NCBI GenBank assembly: GCA_963841705.1
Contig: CAWJDY010000079.1
Location: forward strand, 1 to 64,000
Direction: 5' to 3'
Length of the DNA: 64,000 nucleotides
From: VAZQ01 sp963841705
GTDB lineage: Bacteria; Pseudomonadota; Alphaproteobacteria; Rhizobiales; Xanthobacteraceae
Shown one piece after another: positions 53,227 through 62,498 of the stretch. Each line of letters opens with the position of its first letter. The first letter of the stretch is position 1. A program made the position numbers and the translations under genes. The notes under the pieces were generated by a model that saw only the letters and a list, made by a program, of their open reading frames with translations, had not been told where the DNA came from and ran no database searches.

Positions 53227-53683
53227 ACAATTTAGGCAGCGGTCGTTTGGACTTGGCGGCGGAGGGCACTTTCACCAGAGCCTCGCCGTCGAGCACGATC
53301 TCGTCCCTCACCCTGCAGATGCAGGTCAGGCGGGCACGCTGCCGATCGGGAATGAGCTCCGCCACGGTGACGGTGACGTCGACCCGATCCCCGATGCGCA
53401 CCGGCGCGCGGAAGTTGAGCGTCTGCGAGATGTAGATCGCGCCGGGACCCGGCAGCCGAGTGCCGAGAACCGCCGAGATCAAGCTGGCGGTATAGAGCCC
53501 ATGCGCGACCCTGCCTCCGAATGCGGTCTTGGCGGCGAAATGCTCGGACAGATGGATGGGATTGCGGTCACCGGTGAGCTGCGCAAACCCCACCACGTCG
53601 GAGGAGGCTATGGTCTTGGAGAGCGTCTCGGTCATTCCGACCGAAAGATCCTCGAAATAGACAATGCGCAGGTCGGGGAGCAT
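53225..53683 (-). CDS. MaoC-type enoyl-CoA hydratase
   Basis: 152 residues from ATG 53683. Hot-dog fold; hydratase motif TGDRNPIHLSEHFAAKTAFG (catalytic Asp and His) and GRVAHGLYTASLIS. Adds water to trans-2-enoyl-CoA in fatty acid or related pathways. Ten bases after the GST gene, so probably one transcript. A longer frame starts at 53731 inside the GST gene. Confidence 0.88.
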   Translation of the reverse strand: MLPDLRIVYFEDLSVGMTETLSKTIASSDVVGFAQLTGDRNPIHLSEHFAAKTAFGGRVAHGLYTASLISAVLGTRLPGPGAIYISQTLNFRAPVRIGDRVDVTVTVAELIPDRQRARLTCICRVRDEIVLDGEALVKVPSAAKSKRPLPKL

Positions 53684-53693
53684 CGCTCTAGCG

Positions 53694-54311
53694 TCAGGCG
53701 GCGGCGAGCTCCTTGTCCTTGGCCTCGGCACGCTGCAGCGCCGGACGGTGCGCCAGCCGGCCGGTGTACGCGGTAAACTCCGGCCGCTCGGGCAACAGCT
53801 TGAATAGCATTCCGAAACGCAGCGTCGAGCCGATGACCACGTCCGCCGCGGTGAACTGCTCGCCCAGGATGTACGGCCCGCGTGCCACTGCGTCCGCGAC
53901 CACGTTGTTGACCGTATCGAAGTCGCCGTAGCCCAGGGAGGCGCGGCGTGCCTCTTCCCTGCGCGGGAAGGCGCGGTCCATCATAGCGGGCTCGACGCAG
54001 CTCGGACCAAAGAACAACCATTTGAGATAGGGCCCGCGCCGCGGGTCCTCGACGGGTACGTTGAGCTTCGCGCGCGGGAACTCGTCGGCAAGGTAGGTGC
54101 AGATCGCCGCCGCCTCGGTGATCACCACATCGCCGTGCCGCAGCGCCGGAACCTTGCCCATGGGATTGACCGCAAGATAGTCGGGCGCGCGGTTGTCCCC
54201 TTGGCTCAGGCTCAGCAGGTGGATCTCATACGGCTCGCCAATCTCCTCCAGCATCCAGCGCACGATGGACGAGCGCGACGGCGCGGCGTGGTACAGCGTA
54301 AGCTTCGCCAT
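53694..54311 (-). CDS. Glutathione S-transferase family protein
   Basis: 205 residues. The N-terminal thioredoxin-like domain (LTLYHAAPSRSSIVRWMLEE, with Ser as probable catalytic residue; NPMGKVPALRHGDVVITEAA) and all-helical C-terminal domain (FTAADVVIGSTLRFGMLF). Conjugates glutathione to electrophiles or acts as isomerase; substrate unknown. First gene before maoC. Confidence 0.9.
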   Translation of the reverse strand: MAKLTLYHAAPSRSSIVRWMLEEIGEPYEIHLLSLSQGDNRAPDYLAVNPMGKVPALRHGDVVITEAAAICTYLADEFPRAKLNVPVEDPRRGPYLKWLFFGPSCVEPAMMDRAFPRREEARRASLGYGDFDTVNNVVADAVARGPYILGEQFTAADVVIGSTLRFGMLFKLLPERPEFTAYTGRLAHRPALQRAEAKDKELAAA

Positions 54312-54527
54312 TCTCGGACTCCCTTTCTCTCACCGAAACGCGCTTGTAGCACTCCCGGGCTCGGCAAGCGTGCTCCTTATCGACCACACGTGCCCCTTGC
54401 CGGGGGCGGTTTGCGATGCCATGACGGCAACATCATGTGGGTCGCAGGCCTGGGCAGCGCAGGCGAGGCACAAAGAAGTGCGGCTGATCGTCTCGCACAT
54501 GCTTCAGATCGCGCAACCGATCGTGCG

Positions 54528-54587
54528 GTGGGTCACGCCGTACAAGTCGGCTGCGAGCAGCCGACTTGTACGGCTAACCCACCCTAC
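54528..54587. repeat. GGGTTACGCCG/CGGCTAACCC palindrome, copy 2
   Basis: GTGGGTCACGCCG, with the stem CCGTACAAGTCGGCTG-CGAG-CAGCCGACTTGTACGG (16 bp, perfect), then CGGCTAACCCACCCTAC. Sits 6 bases past the stop of the outer membrane protein gene and likely ends its transcript. Same frame of flanks as the copy at 53171, with a different middle. Confidence 0.65.
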
Positions 54588-54592
54588 TGCGA

Positions 54593-55321
54593 TCAGAAGC
54601 GATAGTTCACCCCGGCGCGAACCAGGTTCATCGCAAGGTGCGCGCTGTCGGTGACCGGCAGAGGGACCAAGCCCAGCGTGCTGCTGCGGTGGCCGAAGTC
54701 GAGATAGAGGTATTCGAGCTTGGCGCTCCAGCCCGGCGCGAACGCGACCTCGATGCCGCTGCCGGCAGTCCATCCGTTGCGGGTCTCGTGCAGGCTGAAG
54801 ACCGCTTGAGCGGGCCCTGCGACTGCGACTGCATCGGTCTCGATCCGGCCATAGGCATATCCGCCCGTCGCGTAAATGAGCCAGCCGCTCCACGCCACTC
54901 CGAGCCGGCCGCGCACGGTCCCGAACCAGGGCACGCTCTGATTATACGAGGCGGTCACCGGGATTGCGCAAAGCCCCGCGATGCAGGGTGTACCGATGCC
55001 GCCTTTGACGCTGCTGGCCTGGATGTCGGTCTCGGCGCCGAGCACCGTCATGCCGTACTGCCAGTTGAAGCCGGCCTGTCCGCCGCCGATCGCTCCCGCC
55101 AGATAATTGTTGACGGACGCAGACGGCAGGAAGCCTGCCATGCTGAAATCGCTCCTGTTGTTGGCGATTGCGCCGCCGGCGTTGACCCCGATGTAAAACC
55201 CGCTCCAGCCCATGTAGATCGACCTGTCCGGCGGGATGCGGGCAGGTAAAGGCCGCGGAGAGCGGTCGGCACCAAGAGCCGTTCCACAGATGGCCAACAG
55301 CAAGGCTGCGGCAAAGAACAA
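54593..55321 (-). CDS. Outer membrane beta-barrel protein (Omp25/31 type)
   Basis: 242 residues. Signal peptide (MFFAAALLLAICGTALGADR), mature barrel starting WSGFYIGVNAGGAIANNRSD, GYAYGRIETDA, AKLEYLYLDFGH and C-terminal VNYRF, the outer membrane insertion signal. The start is TTG 55321; no better in-frame codon fits the signal peptide. Abundant porin-like family of Rhizobiales, role structural. Confidence 0.85.
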   Translation of the reverse strand: MFFAAALLLAICGTALGADRSPRPLPARIPPDRSIYMGWSGFYIGVNAGGAIANNRSDFSMAGFLPSASVNNYLAGAIGGGQAGFNWQYGMTVLGAETDIQASSVKGGIGTPCIAGLCAIPVTASYNQSVPWFGTVRGRLGVAWSGWLIYATGGYAYGRIETDAVAVAGPAQAVFSLHETRNGWTAGSGIEVAFAPGWSAKLEYLYLDFGHRSSTLGLVPLPVTDSAHLAMNLVRAGVNYRF

Positions 55322-55500
55322 CGTGCGAATGTTGGCATCCCCCCGTTACCCGCATCAGGCGGCTTGCAGTGTTAACGAGAGGTAAATGCAGCCGCGGTTG
55401 GTGCGCGAGTGTTGCAACCGGGATACGCCTCAGAATTTCAGGGGCGATGCATTGCACTGCGCCGATGCATTGCGTAGCTCCTAGTAAAGTCAGGTAACAG

Positions 55501-57348
55501 TTACACGTCGAGCTCGACGCCGTAGTCCTGCACCCAGGCGCCGATCGAGCGGGCACGCTCGAGGCCGGCACGGTCGGGGAGCGAGCTGGTGTTTCCCAGC
55601 GGTCGCGCCAGCATGTCCTCGAGTACCTTCCTGTTGAGCAGAGGTCCTGCTGGATGGGATCGGTCCGCCAAAATCTCGGCGACGTCGGCGCGAACGGCTT
55701 TCTCGTAGGCCGGATCTTGCGTCGAGGGATAGGGGTTCTTTTCCCGTTCGACGATGGAGGCGGGCAACATCTCGCGCGTGGCGGCGCGGAGAATGCTCTT
55801 TTCGCGGCCATCGAACGTCTTCAGATGCCAGGGGATGTTGAACACGTACTCCACCAAGCGATGGTCGCAGAAAGGCACCCGAACCTCCAATCCGACAGCC
55901 ATGCTCATGCGGTCCTTGCGGTCGAGCAGAAACTGGACGAAGCGCGTCAGGTGCAGATAGCTGATTTCTCGCATCCGCCGCTCGACCGCGTCCTCGCCAT
56001 TGTGGAGCGGGGTCTCGGCAATCGCCTGCGCATAGCTGTCGGCCTCAAACTCGGGCAGCTTCAGCTGCTCCAAAAGATCGGCATCGAGAACTCGCGCGCC
56101 GTCGAAGGTGCCGCCAGTAGCGGCGAGCCATGGGAACGTCGCGGCCTCGACGGCCTTGGGATCATGAAACCAAGCGTAGCCGCCGAAGACCTCGTCTGCC
56201 GATTCACCAGACAGGGCCACGGTCGATTCGGCCCGGACGGCCTGGAACAGCCGATACAGCGAGGAGAACATGTCGCCGGAAAGACTGAGCGGAAAGTCGC
56301 TTGCCCGGATGACGGCGCGGTTCAGATCCCGGTCGGCGAGGTCCCGGCTGTCCAGCACGACTTCGGTGTGATCACAGCCGACGTGGGCCACGAAGTCCCG
56401 TACGAACGGGGTGTCGGACGACTTGTGGAAGTCGCCCGCAACGAAGCTTGCGCCGTGATCGGCGAAGTCCACGGAAAAAGAGCGTATCCGCCCCCCTTGC
56501 CGGATGAAGATCGCCCGGTGCGCCAGCGCCGTCACCGACGAGGAGTCGAGCCCACCAGAGAGCAGGCTGCACAGCGGCACGTCAGCAACGATCTGCCGCT
56601 GGACGATGTCTTCCAGCAACTCGATGACCGTCCTGATCGTCCGCGGTAGATCGTCCTCATGTTCGCGCGCCGTAAGCTTCCAGTAGCGGCGTTTCGTTAT
56701 TCCGATGCGATTCACGCGCACGACCTCTCCAGGCCGCACCTCGCACATGCCGGCATAGATCGTGGCTTCGGGGTTCTTCGCGAGCACGAGTAGTTCGCGA
56801 AAACCGTCCTTGTTCACGCGCGGGCGCACGGCGGGGTGCGCAAGGATCGCTTTCGGCTCCGAGCCGAACAGCACGCCGTCCGCCGTGGGGTAGTAGAAAA
56901 GCGGCTTTACTCCCATACGGTCGCGAGCCAAAAACAGCTCCTCGGTTACGACGTCCCAGATCGCGAAGGCGAACATGCCGTTGAGACGCTCGACGACCTT
57001 GTCGCCCCATTGCAAATATCCGCGCAGCACGACCTCCGTGTCGCTGCAGGTCTTGAAGTGATGGCCGAGGCACTTGAGCTCGTCGCGCAACTCCACGAAG
57101 TTATAGACCTCGCCAGTATAGATGAGGGAGGCGATTGTCCTCCCCTCTTCCTCCGCCTGCATCGGCTGCGCGCCACCCGCGAGGTCGATGACGGCGAGGC
57201 GGCGATGCCCCAAACCGACATGCTGGGCGACGAAACCACCGCCCGCATCTGGACCGCGGAGCGCCATAGTTTTCGTCATCGTAGCGATGACGTCGCGCTG
57301 TGCTCGGAGATCGCCATCGTAGCTCACCCAACCGGCTATTCCGCACAT
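55501..57348 (-). CDS. asnB: Asparagine synthase (glutamine-hydrolysing)
   Basis: 615 residues. N-terminal class-II glutaminase domain begins MCGIAGWVSYDG with the catalytic Cys2, then RGPDAGGGF and the glutamine-binding LGHRRLAVIDL. The synthetase domain has the ATP loop LLSGGLDSSSV and SGESADEVFGGY. Converts Asp, Gln and ATP to Asn. Of the amidotransferase type seen in rhizobia; could also act in an amide-forming side pathway. Stand-alone. Confidence 0.95.
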   Translation of the reverse strand: MCGIAGWVSYDGDLRAQRDVIATMTKTMALRGPDAGGGFVAQHVGLGHRRLAVIDLAGGAQPMQAEEEGRTIASLIYTGEVYNFVELRDELKCLGHHFKTCSDTEVVLRGYLQWGDKVVERLNGMFAFAIWDVVTEELFLARDRMGVKPLFYYPTADGVLFGSEPKAILAHPAVRPRVNKDGFRELLVLAKNPEATIYAGMCEVRPGEVVRVNRIGITKRRYWKLTAREHEDDLPRTIRTVIELLEDIVQRQIVADVPLCSLLSGGLDSSSVTALAHRAIFIRQGGRIRSFSVDFADHGASFVAGDFHKSSDTPFVRDFVAHVGCDHTEVVLDSRDLADRDLNRAVIRASDFPLSLSGDMFSSLYRLFQAVRAESTVALSGESADEVFGGYAWFHDPKAVEAATFPWLAATGGTFDGARVLDADLLEQLKLPEFEADSYAQAIAETPLHNGEDAVERRMREISYLHLTRFVQFLLDRKDRMSMAVGLEVRVPFCDHRLVEYVFNIPWHLKTFDGREKSILRAATREMLPASIVEREKNPYPSTQDPAYEKAVRADVAEILADRSHPAGPLLNRKVLEDMLARPLGNTSSLPDRAGLERARSIGAWVQDYGVELDV

Positions 57349-57408
57349 CGCGTGACCTTTCTTGTTCGCTGCGATACTGCGAACGAGTTAGGCCGCCGAA
57401 GGTTGGAT

Positions 57409-57451
57409 GTCGTGAGCCCGTGACGCCCTTTCACCGGTACCGGCGCGCACT
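57409..57451. repeat. 43-base direct repeat, copy 1
   Basis: GTCGTGAGCCCGTGACGC, then CCTTTCACCGGTACCGGCGC. Matches 57902-57944 at nearly all positions. It lies about 60 bases upstream of the asnB start; the inner ACCGGTACCGGC is itself partly palindromic. Confidence 0.65.
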
Positions 57452-57605
57452 GTTCCGTTTCGCCAACGAGAGCGCATATCAAGAACCGGGCAGGTGAGTC
57501 AGATATTCATAGACGAAAGGGTTGTATGTGATTAGTTGCGTTGATGTGTCTGGACGGTTCTTTGCGCCCACCGGTCCAACTTCTCAGAGGGCTGACTAAC
57601 GTGCG

Positions 57606-57803
57606 CTATTTCTCAGCGGAACAGAATCGGCAGCCGCAGCGGCCCTTGGAACCGAGCACGTGACTGATCACCTCAGTCGGGCGGTAGGTTTCGGTCGGGG
57701 TGGCCCTCGCCCCCGCCTTGACCATGACTGCGCGGGCCGACAGCACCAGCGCGCCGATGGCGAGTATGCCGCTCCAAGCGTGACGCTGTTTCGTTCTCGG
57801 CAT
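57606..57803 (-). CDS. Small hypothetical protein with one TM
   Basis: 65 residues from ATG 57803 (AGGAGCAAGGCG upstream). A hydrophobic segment at about 10-28 (SGILAIGALVLSARAVMV) and a Cys-containing end (GSKGRCGCRFCSAEK) that could bind metal. Lies between the two 43-base direct repeats. Confidence 0.5.
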   Translation of the reverse strand: MPRTKQRHAWSGILAIGALVLSARAVMVKAGARATPTETYRPTEVISHVLGSKGRCGCRFCSAEK

Positions 57804-57901
57804 CGCCTTGCTCCTCTGGATTCCGATGGGCGGGTCCGCCTCCGTCTGCGAACGCACCTGGATCGATGTTGGGAGCGAGGTTAGGTCTCACGAGGTTGTT
57901 T

Positions 57902-57944
57902 GTCGTGAGCCCGTGACGCACTCTCGCCGGTACCGGCGCGCACT
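57902..57944. repeat. 43-base direct repeat, copy 2
   Basis: GTCGTGAGCCCGTGACGC, then ACTCTCGCCGGTACCGGCGC. It ends at the stop codon of the AraC-type gene. Together with copy 1 it flanks a 450-base segment with one small gene. Confidence 0.65.
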
Positions 57945-59001
57945 ATTGCATCGCGAGCACGAGCATGTCCTTCGCCGCGACGCCTGGCGAGTAACCGAAC
58001 CGATGGCGAAATTTGCGCGCGAAATGGGTATAATCGCGAAAGCCACAGGCGAAGGCGATCTCGCTGAGAGGCTGCTTCGTTGCCAGCGAGACGCGGCGAT
58101 GTAAAAGGTGCGCGGCGTGATCCAAACGAAGCGAGTATATGAATTCGCTACAGGTCGAATCGCGTGCCGTGAAGAGCTTCTGGAGGTAACGCAACGAGAT
58201 TCCCATTTCGGCTGCGACCTCACGAGGGCTGAAATCCGGATCGGCGAAGCCGTCCTTGATGACAGCCCGGATACGCACAAACAGCCGGTCCGCGTGGCGT
58301 GACGCGTGCGACGGATCGGACGGCGCCAATAGCGCGCCGAGAAGATCATAGACCGCCAGCTGCATGTAGGAATCGGCCGCGCAGGACGCCGATCCGTCGC
58401 CTTTAGCGGCGTCCCGGACAAGCTCGAAGAGCAGACGTGTGGCCGGCGTTCCGCCGCGCGCGTGCAAGCCGCCTTGCGGCTCGCGACCGAGATGAGAAAC
58501 CAGCGACCGGCGCGGCAATTGCAGACGCAGCCAATGCGAGTTGGCTGCGAAGCATGCCGCGGGCTGCGCCGCATCGAGCAATGCAACATCGCCCACGGCG
58601 AGTTGCGCTACGTTGTCATTCTGCGTAAGCACTGACCGACCACCGACCTGAAACACTGCATAGTAATAGTCCGCGCCGGCGAAGCGAGCATCGCGATGCG
58701 TGCGCTTGGATCGGTAAGCGTTGCGACCGGAATCCATGGCTGCGAGCCCGCACTCGATCTTGAGCGCGGCCGCCCCGAGACCGCATACGCTGAGGGGTCG
58801 CACCCAACCGGCGAAGGCGCTGGGATCGGTAACTTCCGGCTGGTTCCCACAACTCGCGCGGAGAAACGCTCTCCATCCCTCGAAATCCAATTGTGGGGTT
58901 TCGACAAAATCGGTGCGCCCGCCCATCATCGCCTCCGCGGTCGGAAGCGGACCTGAGATCGCAGCTTCAGCCGATTCACAAGCACCTATCAACTTGCTCA
59001 T
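57943..59001 (-). CDS. AraC-family transcriptional regulator
   Basis: 352 residues from ATG 59001 (GAGGAGCGAG upstream). The N-terminal ligand domain (AraC_binding_2-like, about 30-215) and the C-terminal double HTH (about 245-345: FSPREVAAEMGISLRYLQKL, IAFACGFRDYTHFARKFRHR, FGYSP). May control the flavoprotein gene next to it, which lies upstream on the same strand. Confidence 0.88.
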   Translation of the reverse strand: MSKLIGACESAEAAISGPLPTAEAMMGGRTDFVETPQLDFEGWRAFLRASCGNQPEVTDPSAFAGWVRPLSVCGLGAAALKIECGLAAMDSGRNAYRSKRTHRDARFAGADYYYAVFQVGGRSVLTQNDNVAQLAVGDVALLDAAQPAACFAANSHWLRLQLPRRSLVSHLGREPQGGLHARGGTPATRLLFELVRDAAKGDGSASCAADSYMQLAVYDLLGALLAPSDPSHASRHADRLFVRIRAVIKDGFADPDFSPREVAAEMGISLRYLQKLFTARDSTCSEFIYSLRLDHAAHLLHRRVSLATKQPLSEIAFACGFRDYTHFARKFRHRFGYSPGVAAKDMLVLAMQ

Positions 59002-59247
59002 AACGCGCTCGCTCCTCTTGCTATCGATCAACAGCCAGGCGGATGCGGACAGCAGCCTTTGTGGGTGGTGCAGTCGAGCGTTCAGTGTGGTGCAAAGTAC
59101 ACCGGCCCGTTTGCGTGATCTTGCGAAGTTGTTTGCAATCTTGTGGAAATCGGTTCACGGCCTGTCACTGAAGTGTGCGCACCTTTATCAACGTCCGGTT
59201 TCTGCCAGTTCCAACGTTTTTGGGGGGACGAACTGCAAAAGCGCGGG

Positions 59248-60633
59248 TCAAGCTGCGCCGGCCATTTCACTACCGACTGGCAGCGGAATGGCGGAGCTGA
59301 AGACGTTATCGGGATCGTAATGCCGCTTGGCTTTGATGAGCCGCTCGACATTCCGGCCATAGCTTTTTGCCACACGGTCCGCCTCGTCGGCCGCAGGCAA
59401 AAGGTTCGGATATCCTCCGGGAAGCGCCATCGCATGAAACGCTCGAAGTGTGGCACGAACCCATTGTTGATGTCGTCGCTCCTCGGACTTGTCCGATCTA
59501 TCAACGAACGCAGCGAGAATCTCAACGAGCACATGGTCGCGACGAAGACCAAAGGCCGTCGTCTCCGCCGGCACGCGCGAGGCGGCGCCCTTGAATTCGT
59601 GGGTGAAAATGGCGCAACCCTGGGAGACGGCAGTCTCCATCGCCTCGACCATAATATCGATGCTGCCGCTGTCGAGCGCGGGAAGCCAGCACGTCTCCAT
59701 GAACGTACGTTGCCCATTGACGATATATCCGTCGAACGCGGTGAGCGACGTCGCATAAGATATTTCCTTCACAGCACCGCCGAGTAGCGTTCCAAGGTTG
59801 AGGAACGGGCGGACGCGCGCTTCGCCCTCCGCGGCCACCCCGCACCATGTCGGCACGATCAAGACCACAGACGCGCCATCCGGGCCGGCGGCAAAACCCA
59901 CCTGGACTGACAGGTCTTCAGGCATGAAGGTCGCAATGTCGGCACAGCGTTCCAGGACGGTTTTGGCCTCAGAGAAAGGATAAATGAGCATACCCGAGCG
60001 AACGCTAGGCAGCTTATGCAGATGGTTGCGCATCGCCGTAACGACGCCGAAGTTTCCGCCGCCGCCACGCAACGCCCAAAACAGCTCCCCCTCGTTGTCG
60101 CGATCGGCAACAACGACGCGTCCATCCGCGAGAACGACCTCTGCGGCGGAAAGATTATCGAGTGCGAGGCCGAAGCGGCCGATCAGCGGCCCATAGCCGC
60201 CACCCAAGGTGAGTCCGGCCATGCCGACGGCGCCAACCGAGCCCGTCACGGCCGCCAGACCAAGCGGACCTGTCACGGCGAGAACATCTGCGGCGCGGGC
60301 GCCTCCCGATATTCGCGCGGTGCGATTGTCGGAGCCAACGACCACGCTGTTCATGCCCCTCAGGTCGATGACAATTCCATCGCACAGGGCACGACCGGCC
60401 CAGTCATGACCTCCGGCGCGCACCGAAAGGCGAAGGTCGCAGTCGCGGGCGGCTCGAATCGCTGACTGGACGTCTTGCTGCGTCCGGCAGTGTACGACTG
60501 CGCGCGGCATGCGGCCGACTGGCTTTGCCCAGATCGCGGTCGCGGCAACGTAGCGGTCATCGCCCGGCATCGACAAACGGCCGAGCAGCCGCTCACCGAG
60601 GCGCCGCAGTTCTCTTTCGACAAGATCTGTCAT
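59248..60633 (-). CDS. FAD-binding oxidoreductase, berberine-bridge-enzyme-like
   Basis: 461 residues from ATG 60633 (AGGAAA upstream). FAD domain with the covalent His in SVRAGGHDWAGRA, GLTLGGGYGPLIGRFGLALD, WALRGGGGNFGVVTAM; BBE end HYDPDNVFSSAIPLP. The second flavin-linking Cys of bicovalent members is replaced (GSVGAVG), so flavin attachment is probably single. Oxidises an alcohol or amine, with oxygen as likely acceptor. A TTG at 60657 gives a longer form. Flanked by AraC and OxyR-type regulators. Confidence 0.9.
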   Translation of the reverse strand: MTDLVERELRRLGERLLGRLSMPGDDRYVAATAIWAKPVGRMPRAVVHCRTQQDVQSAIRAARDCDLRLSVRAGGHDWAGRALCDGIVIDLRGMNSVVVGSDNRTARISGGARAADVLAVTGPLGLAAVTGSVGAVGMAGLTLGGGYGPLIGRFGLALDNLSAAEVVLADGRVVVADRDNEGELFWALRGGGGNFGVVTAMRNHLHKLPSVRSGMLIYPFSEAKTVLERCADIATFMPEDLSVQVGFAAGPDGASVVLIVPTWCGVAAEGEARVRPFLNLGTLLGGAVKEISYATSLTAFDGYIVNGQRTFMETCWLPALDSGSIDIMVEAMETAVSQGCAIFTHEFKGAASRVPAETTAFGLRRDHVLVEILAAFVDRSDKSEERRHQQWVRATLRAFHAMALPGGYPNLLPAADEADRVAKSYGRNVERLIKAKRHYDPDNVFSSAIPLPVGSEMAGAA

Positions 60634-60769
60634 TTTCCTGCTTCCCTCAAAACTCAAGCGCTTTCAGCTCCCGATTAGTGGAACTGACATCCCCTTCGAT
60701 CGTTTTCATTGCTTCTTTCGCGGCCACGTGCCACGCGCAGCCCAAACGTCCGGGCGCAGCCGTTTGCCA

Positions 60770-60907
60770 TTAGACACCAAAGAATTCGCGCGGCGTTGCG
60801 CGACGGCCCCCAACCCTCGGGCGGATAGGTGTCGCGGGGGGCATGGTGGGCGTCGGGCGGTGATGCTGGTAGGCTAGGACGAATAATGAGTATGCTAGGA
60901 TGAACAT
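60770..60907 (-). CDS. Possible 45-residue hydrophobic/Pro-rich peptide
   Basis: ATG 60907 follows GGAGACCTCG at good spacing and encodes MFILAYSLFVLAYQHHRPTP, then a Pro/Arg-rich tail. One short hydrophobic segment. It lies between the divergent flavoprotein and OxyR-type genes. Small membrane peptide or leader; evidence is the RBS and open frame only. Confidence 0.4.
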   Translation of the reverse strand: MFILAYSLFVLAYQHHRPTPTMPPATPIRPRVGGRRATPREFFGV

Positions 60908-61010
60908 CGAGGTCTCCTTTAACGACCGGTCACTATTCGTGGGCGGCAAATAGGCCTGCGATCTCGATTGGTCCAATGAGGAATTCCGTTGACACTGATC
61001 GGAGAAAGCG

Positions 61011-61958
61011 ATGGTGAATCTGCCGTCACTGCGCCATCTCCGCCACCTGACGGCGCTTGACGATCACCGCCATTTCGGCCGCGCGGCCGAAGCGTGTCAC
61101 GTGACCCAATCGACGCTGAGCGCTGGCATCAAGGAGCTTGAAGGCCTGCTCGAGGCGACGCTCGTCGACCGCGGCAAGCGACGGGTCGTCCTCACGCCCG
61201 TCGGCATCGAGGCGGCGGAGCGTGCGCGCAGGATCATCAAAGAGGTTGAGCAGCTCGTGGACGCCACGAGAGCCTCGCGCGAGCCCCTCTCCGGCATCGT
61301 GCGGCTAGGGACCATCCCGACCGTCGGTCCCTTCCTGCTCCCGCGTGTTCTGCCTGGCCTGCGCGACGCTTATAGCAGCCTCAAACTGTACCTCGTCGAG
61401 GATCTGACCGACCGCCTCATCGAGTCGCTGCACCGTGGTCAGCTTGACGTGGTGTTGCTTGCGCTGCCTTACGATTGCGGCGCGGTTGAGAGCATGATTC
61501 TGTTCGAAGATCCGTTTGTCGTGGGATTGCCGCGGCAGCATGCGCTCACCAAGGAAGCATGCGTCAATCCCCAGCGCCTATGGGGTGAGGACTTGTTGCT
61601 TCTGAAAGACGGTCATTGCCTGCGCGACCACGCGCTTGCAGCGTGTCACCTCGCCGACAGGCGGAGGACCGAAGGCTTTGAGGCAACGAGCCTTCCGACC
61701 TTGGTGCAGATGGTGGACAACGGACTGGGCACCACCTTGTTACCCACGCTCGCCGTGGAAGCCGGCCTTCTGACCGGCACCAATCTCGTTACCCGGCCTT
61801 TGCCCCGCGATGAGCCGGCCCGAAAGATCGGCCTCATTTGGCGGCGGGGCACGGGGCGACGAAACGAGTTCCGCCTGCTCGCTAGGGAGCTTGCTAAGCG
61901 AGCCAACCAGAAATCGAAAGCCGCACCGGCTGAGTCCGCCGACAAAAAGGAGCGGTAG
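61011..61958 (+). CDS. oxyR: OxyR-type LysR regulator
   Basis: 315 residues. LysR HTH at about 8-65 (HLTALDDHRHFGRAAEACHV). The effector domain has LLLLKDGHCLRDHALAACHL: two Cys nine residues apart, as C199/C208 of E. coli OxyR, the peroxide-sensing disulfide pair. Activates catalase and peroxide defence elsewhere; here no katG is adjacent, but a flavoprotein that may make H2O2 is divergent. GGAGAAAGCG precedes the ATG. Confidence 0.82.
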   Translation: MVNLPSLRHLRHLTALDDHRHFGRAAEACHVTQSTLSAGIKELEGLLEATLVDRGKRRVVLTPVGIEAAERARRIIKEVEQLVDATRASREPLSGIVRLGTIPTVGPFLLPRVLPGLRDAYSSLKLYLVEDLTDRLIESLHRGQLDVVLLALPYDCGAVESMILFEDPFVVGLPRQHALTKEACVNPQRLWGEDLLLLKDGHCLRDHALAACHLADRRRTEGFEATSLPTLVQMVDNGLGTTLLPTLAVEAGLLTGTNLVTRPLPRDEPARKIGLIWRRGTGRRNEFRLLARELAKRANQKSKAAPAESADKKER

Positions 61959-62009
61959 GGATGACTACGGTATCGCGATGATTTCAGCGCGAAGCGGCAT
62001 ACGGGCACA

Positions 62010-62174
62010 TCACAATGTGAGGTGCACAAACGGGCCGAGAACGGCAAGCGCTTTCTTCACGGCAAAGTCAGCGTGTTCGCTGCAACAATAGTAGCGACTG
62101 TCCCTTCCCAGCCAGCATTTGACGTGCCCGCCTTCGACGATGAAGCGCGTGTTGCACAGAGCGCAGCACTGCAT
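62010..62174 (-). CDS. Cys-rich small protein (hidden ORF, 54 aa)
   Basis: ATG 62174 with GGAGA 7 bases upstream encodes MQCCALCNTRFIVEGGHVKC, then WLGRDSRYYCCSEHADFAVK, KALAVLGPFVHLTL. Six Cys in CxxC-like and CC-xx-H arrangements suggest a zinc ribbon/zinc-binding fold. Protein-like codons and a good RBS support it as a real gene; similar small Cys-rich proteins occur in rhizobia. Convergent with the OxyR-type gene. Function unknown. Confidence 0.65.
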   Translation of the reverse strand: MQCCALCNTRFIVEGGHVKCWLGRDSRYYCCSEHADFAVKKALAVLGPFVHLTL

Positions 62175-62498
62175 GACCAATCTCCTGATGTGAAATCACG
62201 CAGTGCACATATTGCTTGGAGATGGATTGCACCAATGAATTATTGCAACGAGACTAATCGGAGAAAACGATGATCACTCACTTCCGGAGGTTTTCGGACG
62301 ATCACAATCAACCTTTAGTCGCGCAGCGTCGGCGTCGCTCCAGATTGAATGAACGGACCCGTGACTTTCATGCGCTTGTTAGACAGCACGTTGGTTGATC
62401 CAAAAGAACAGAAGCGCGAAATGAGCAGCGCGGCCAATTGCCTGCACGTTGCTTCTAGAATTGCAGATCGCAGCAATCAGCAATAAGCGAGACCACGG
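62175..62498. other. Gene-free stretch
   Basis: No gene, repeat or RNA recognised. Confidence 0.3.
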
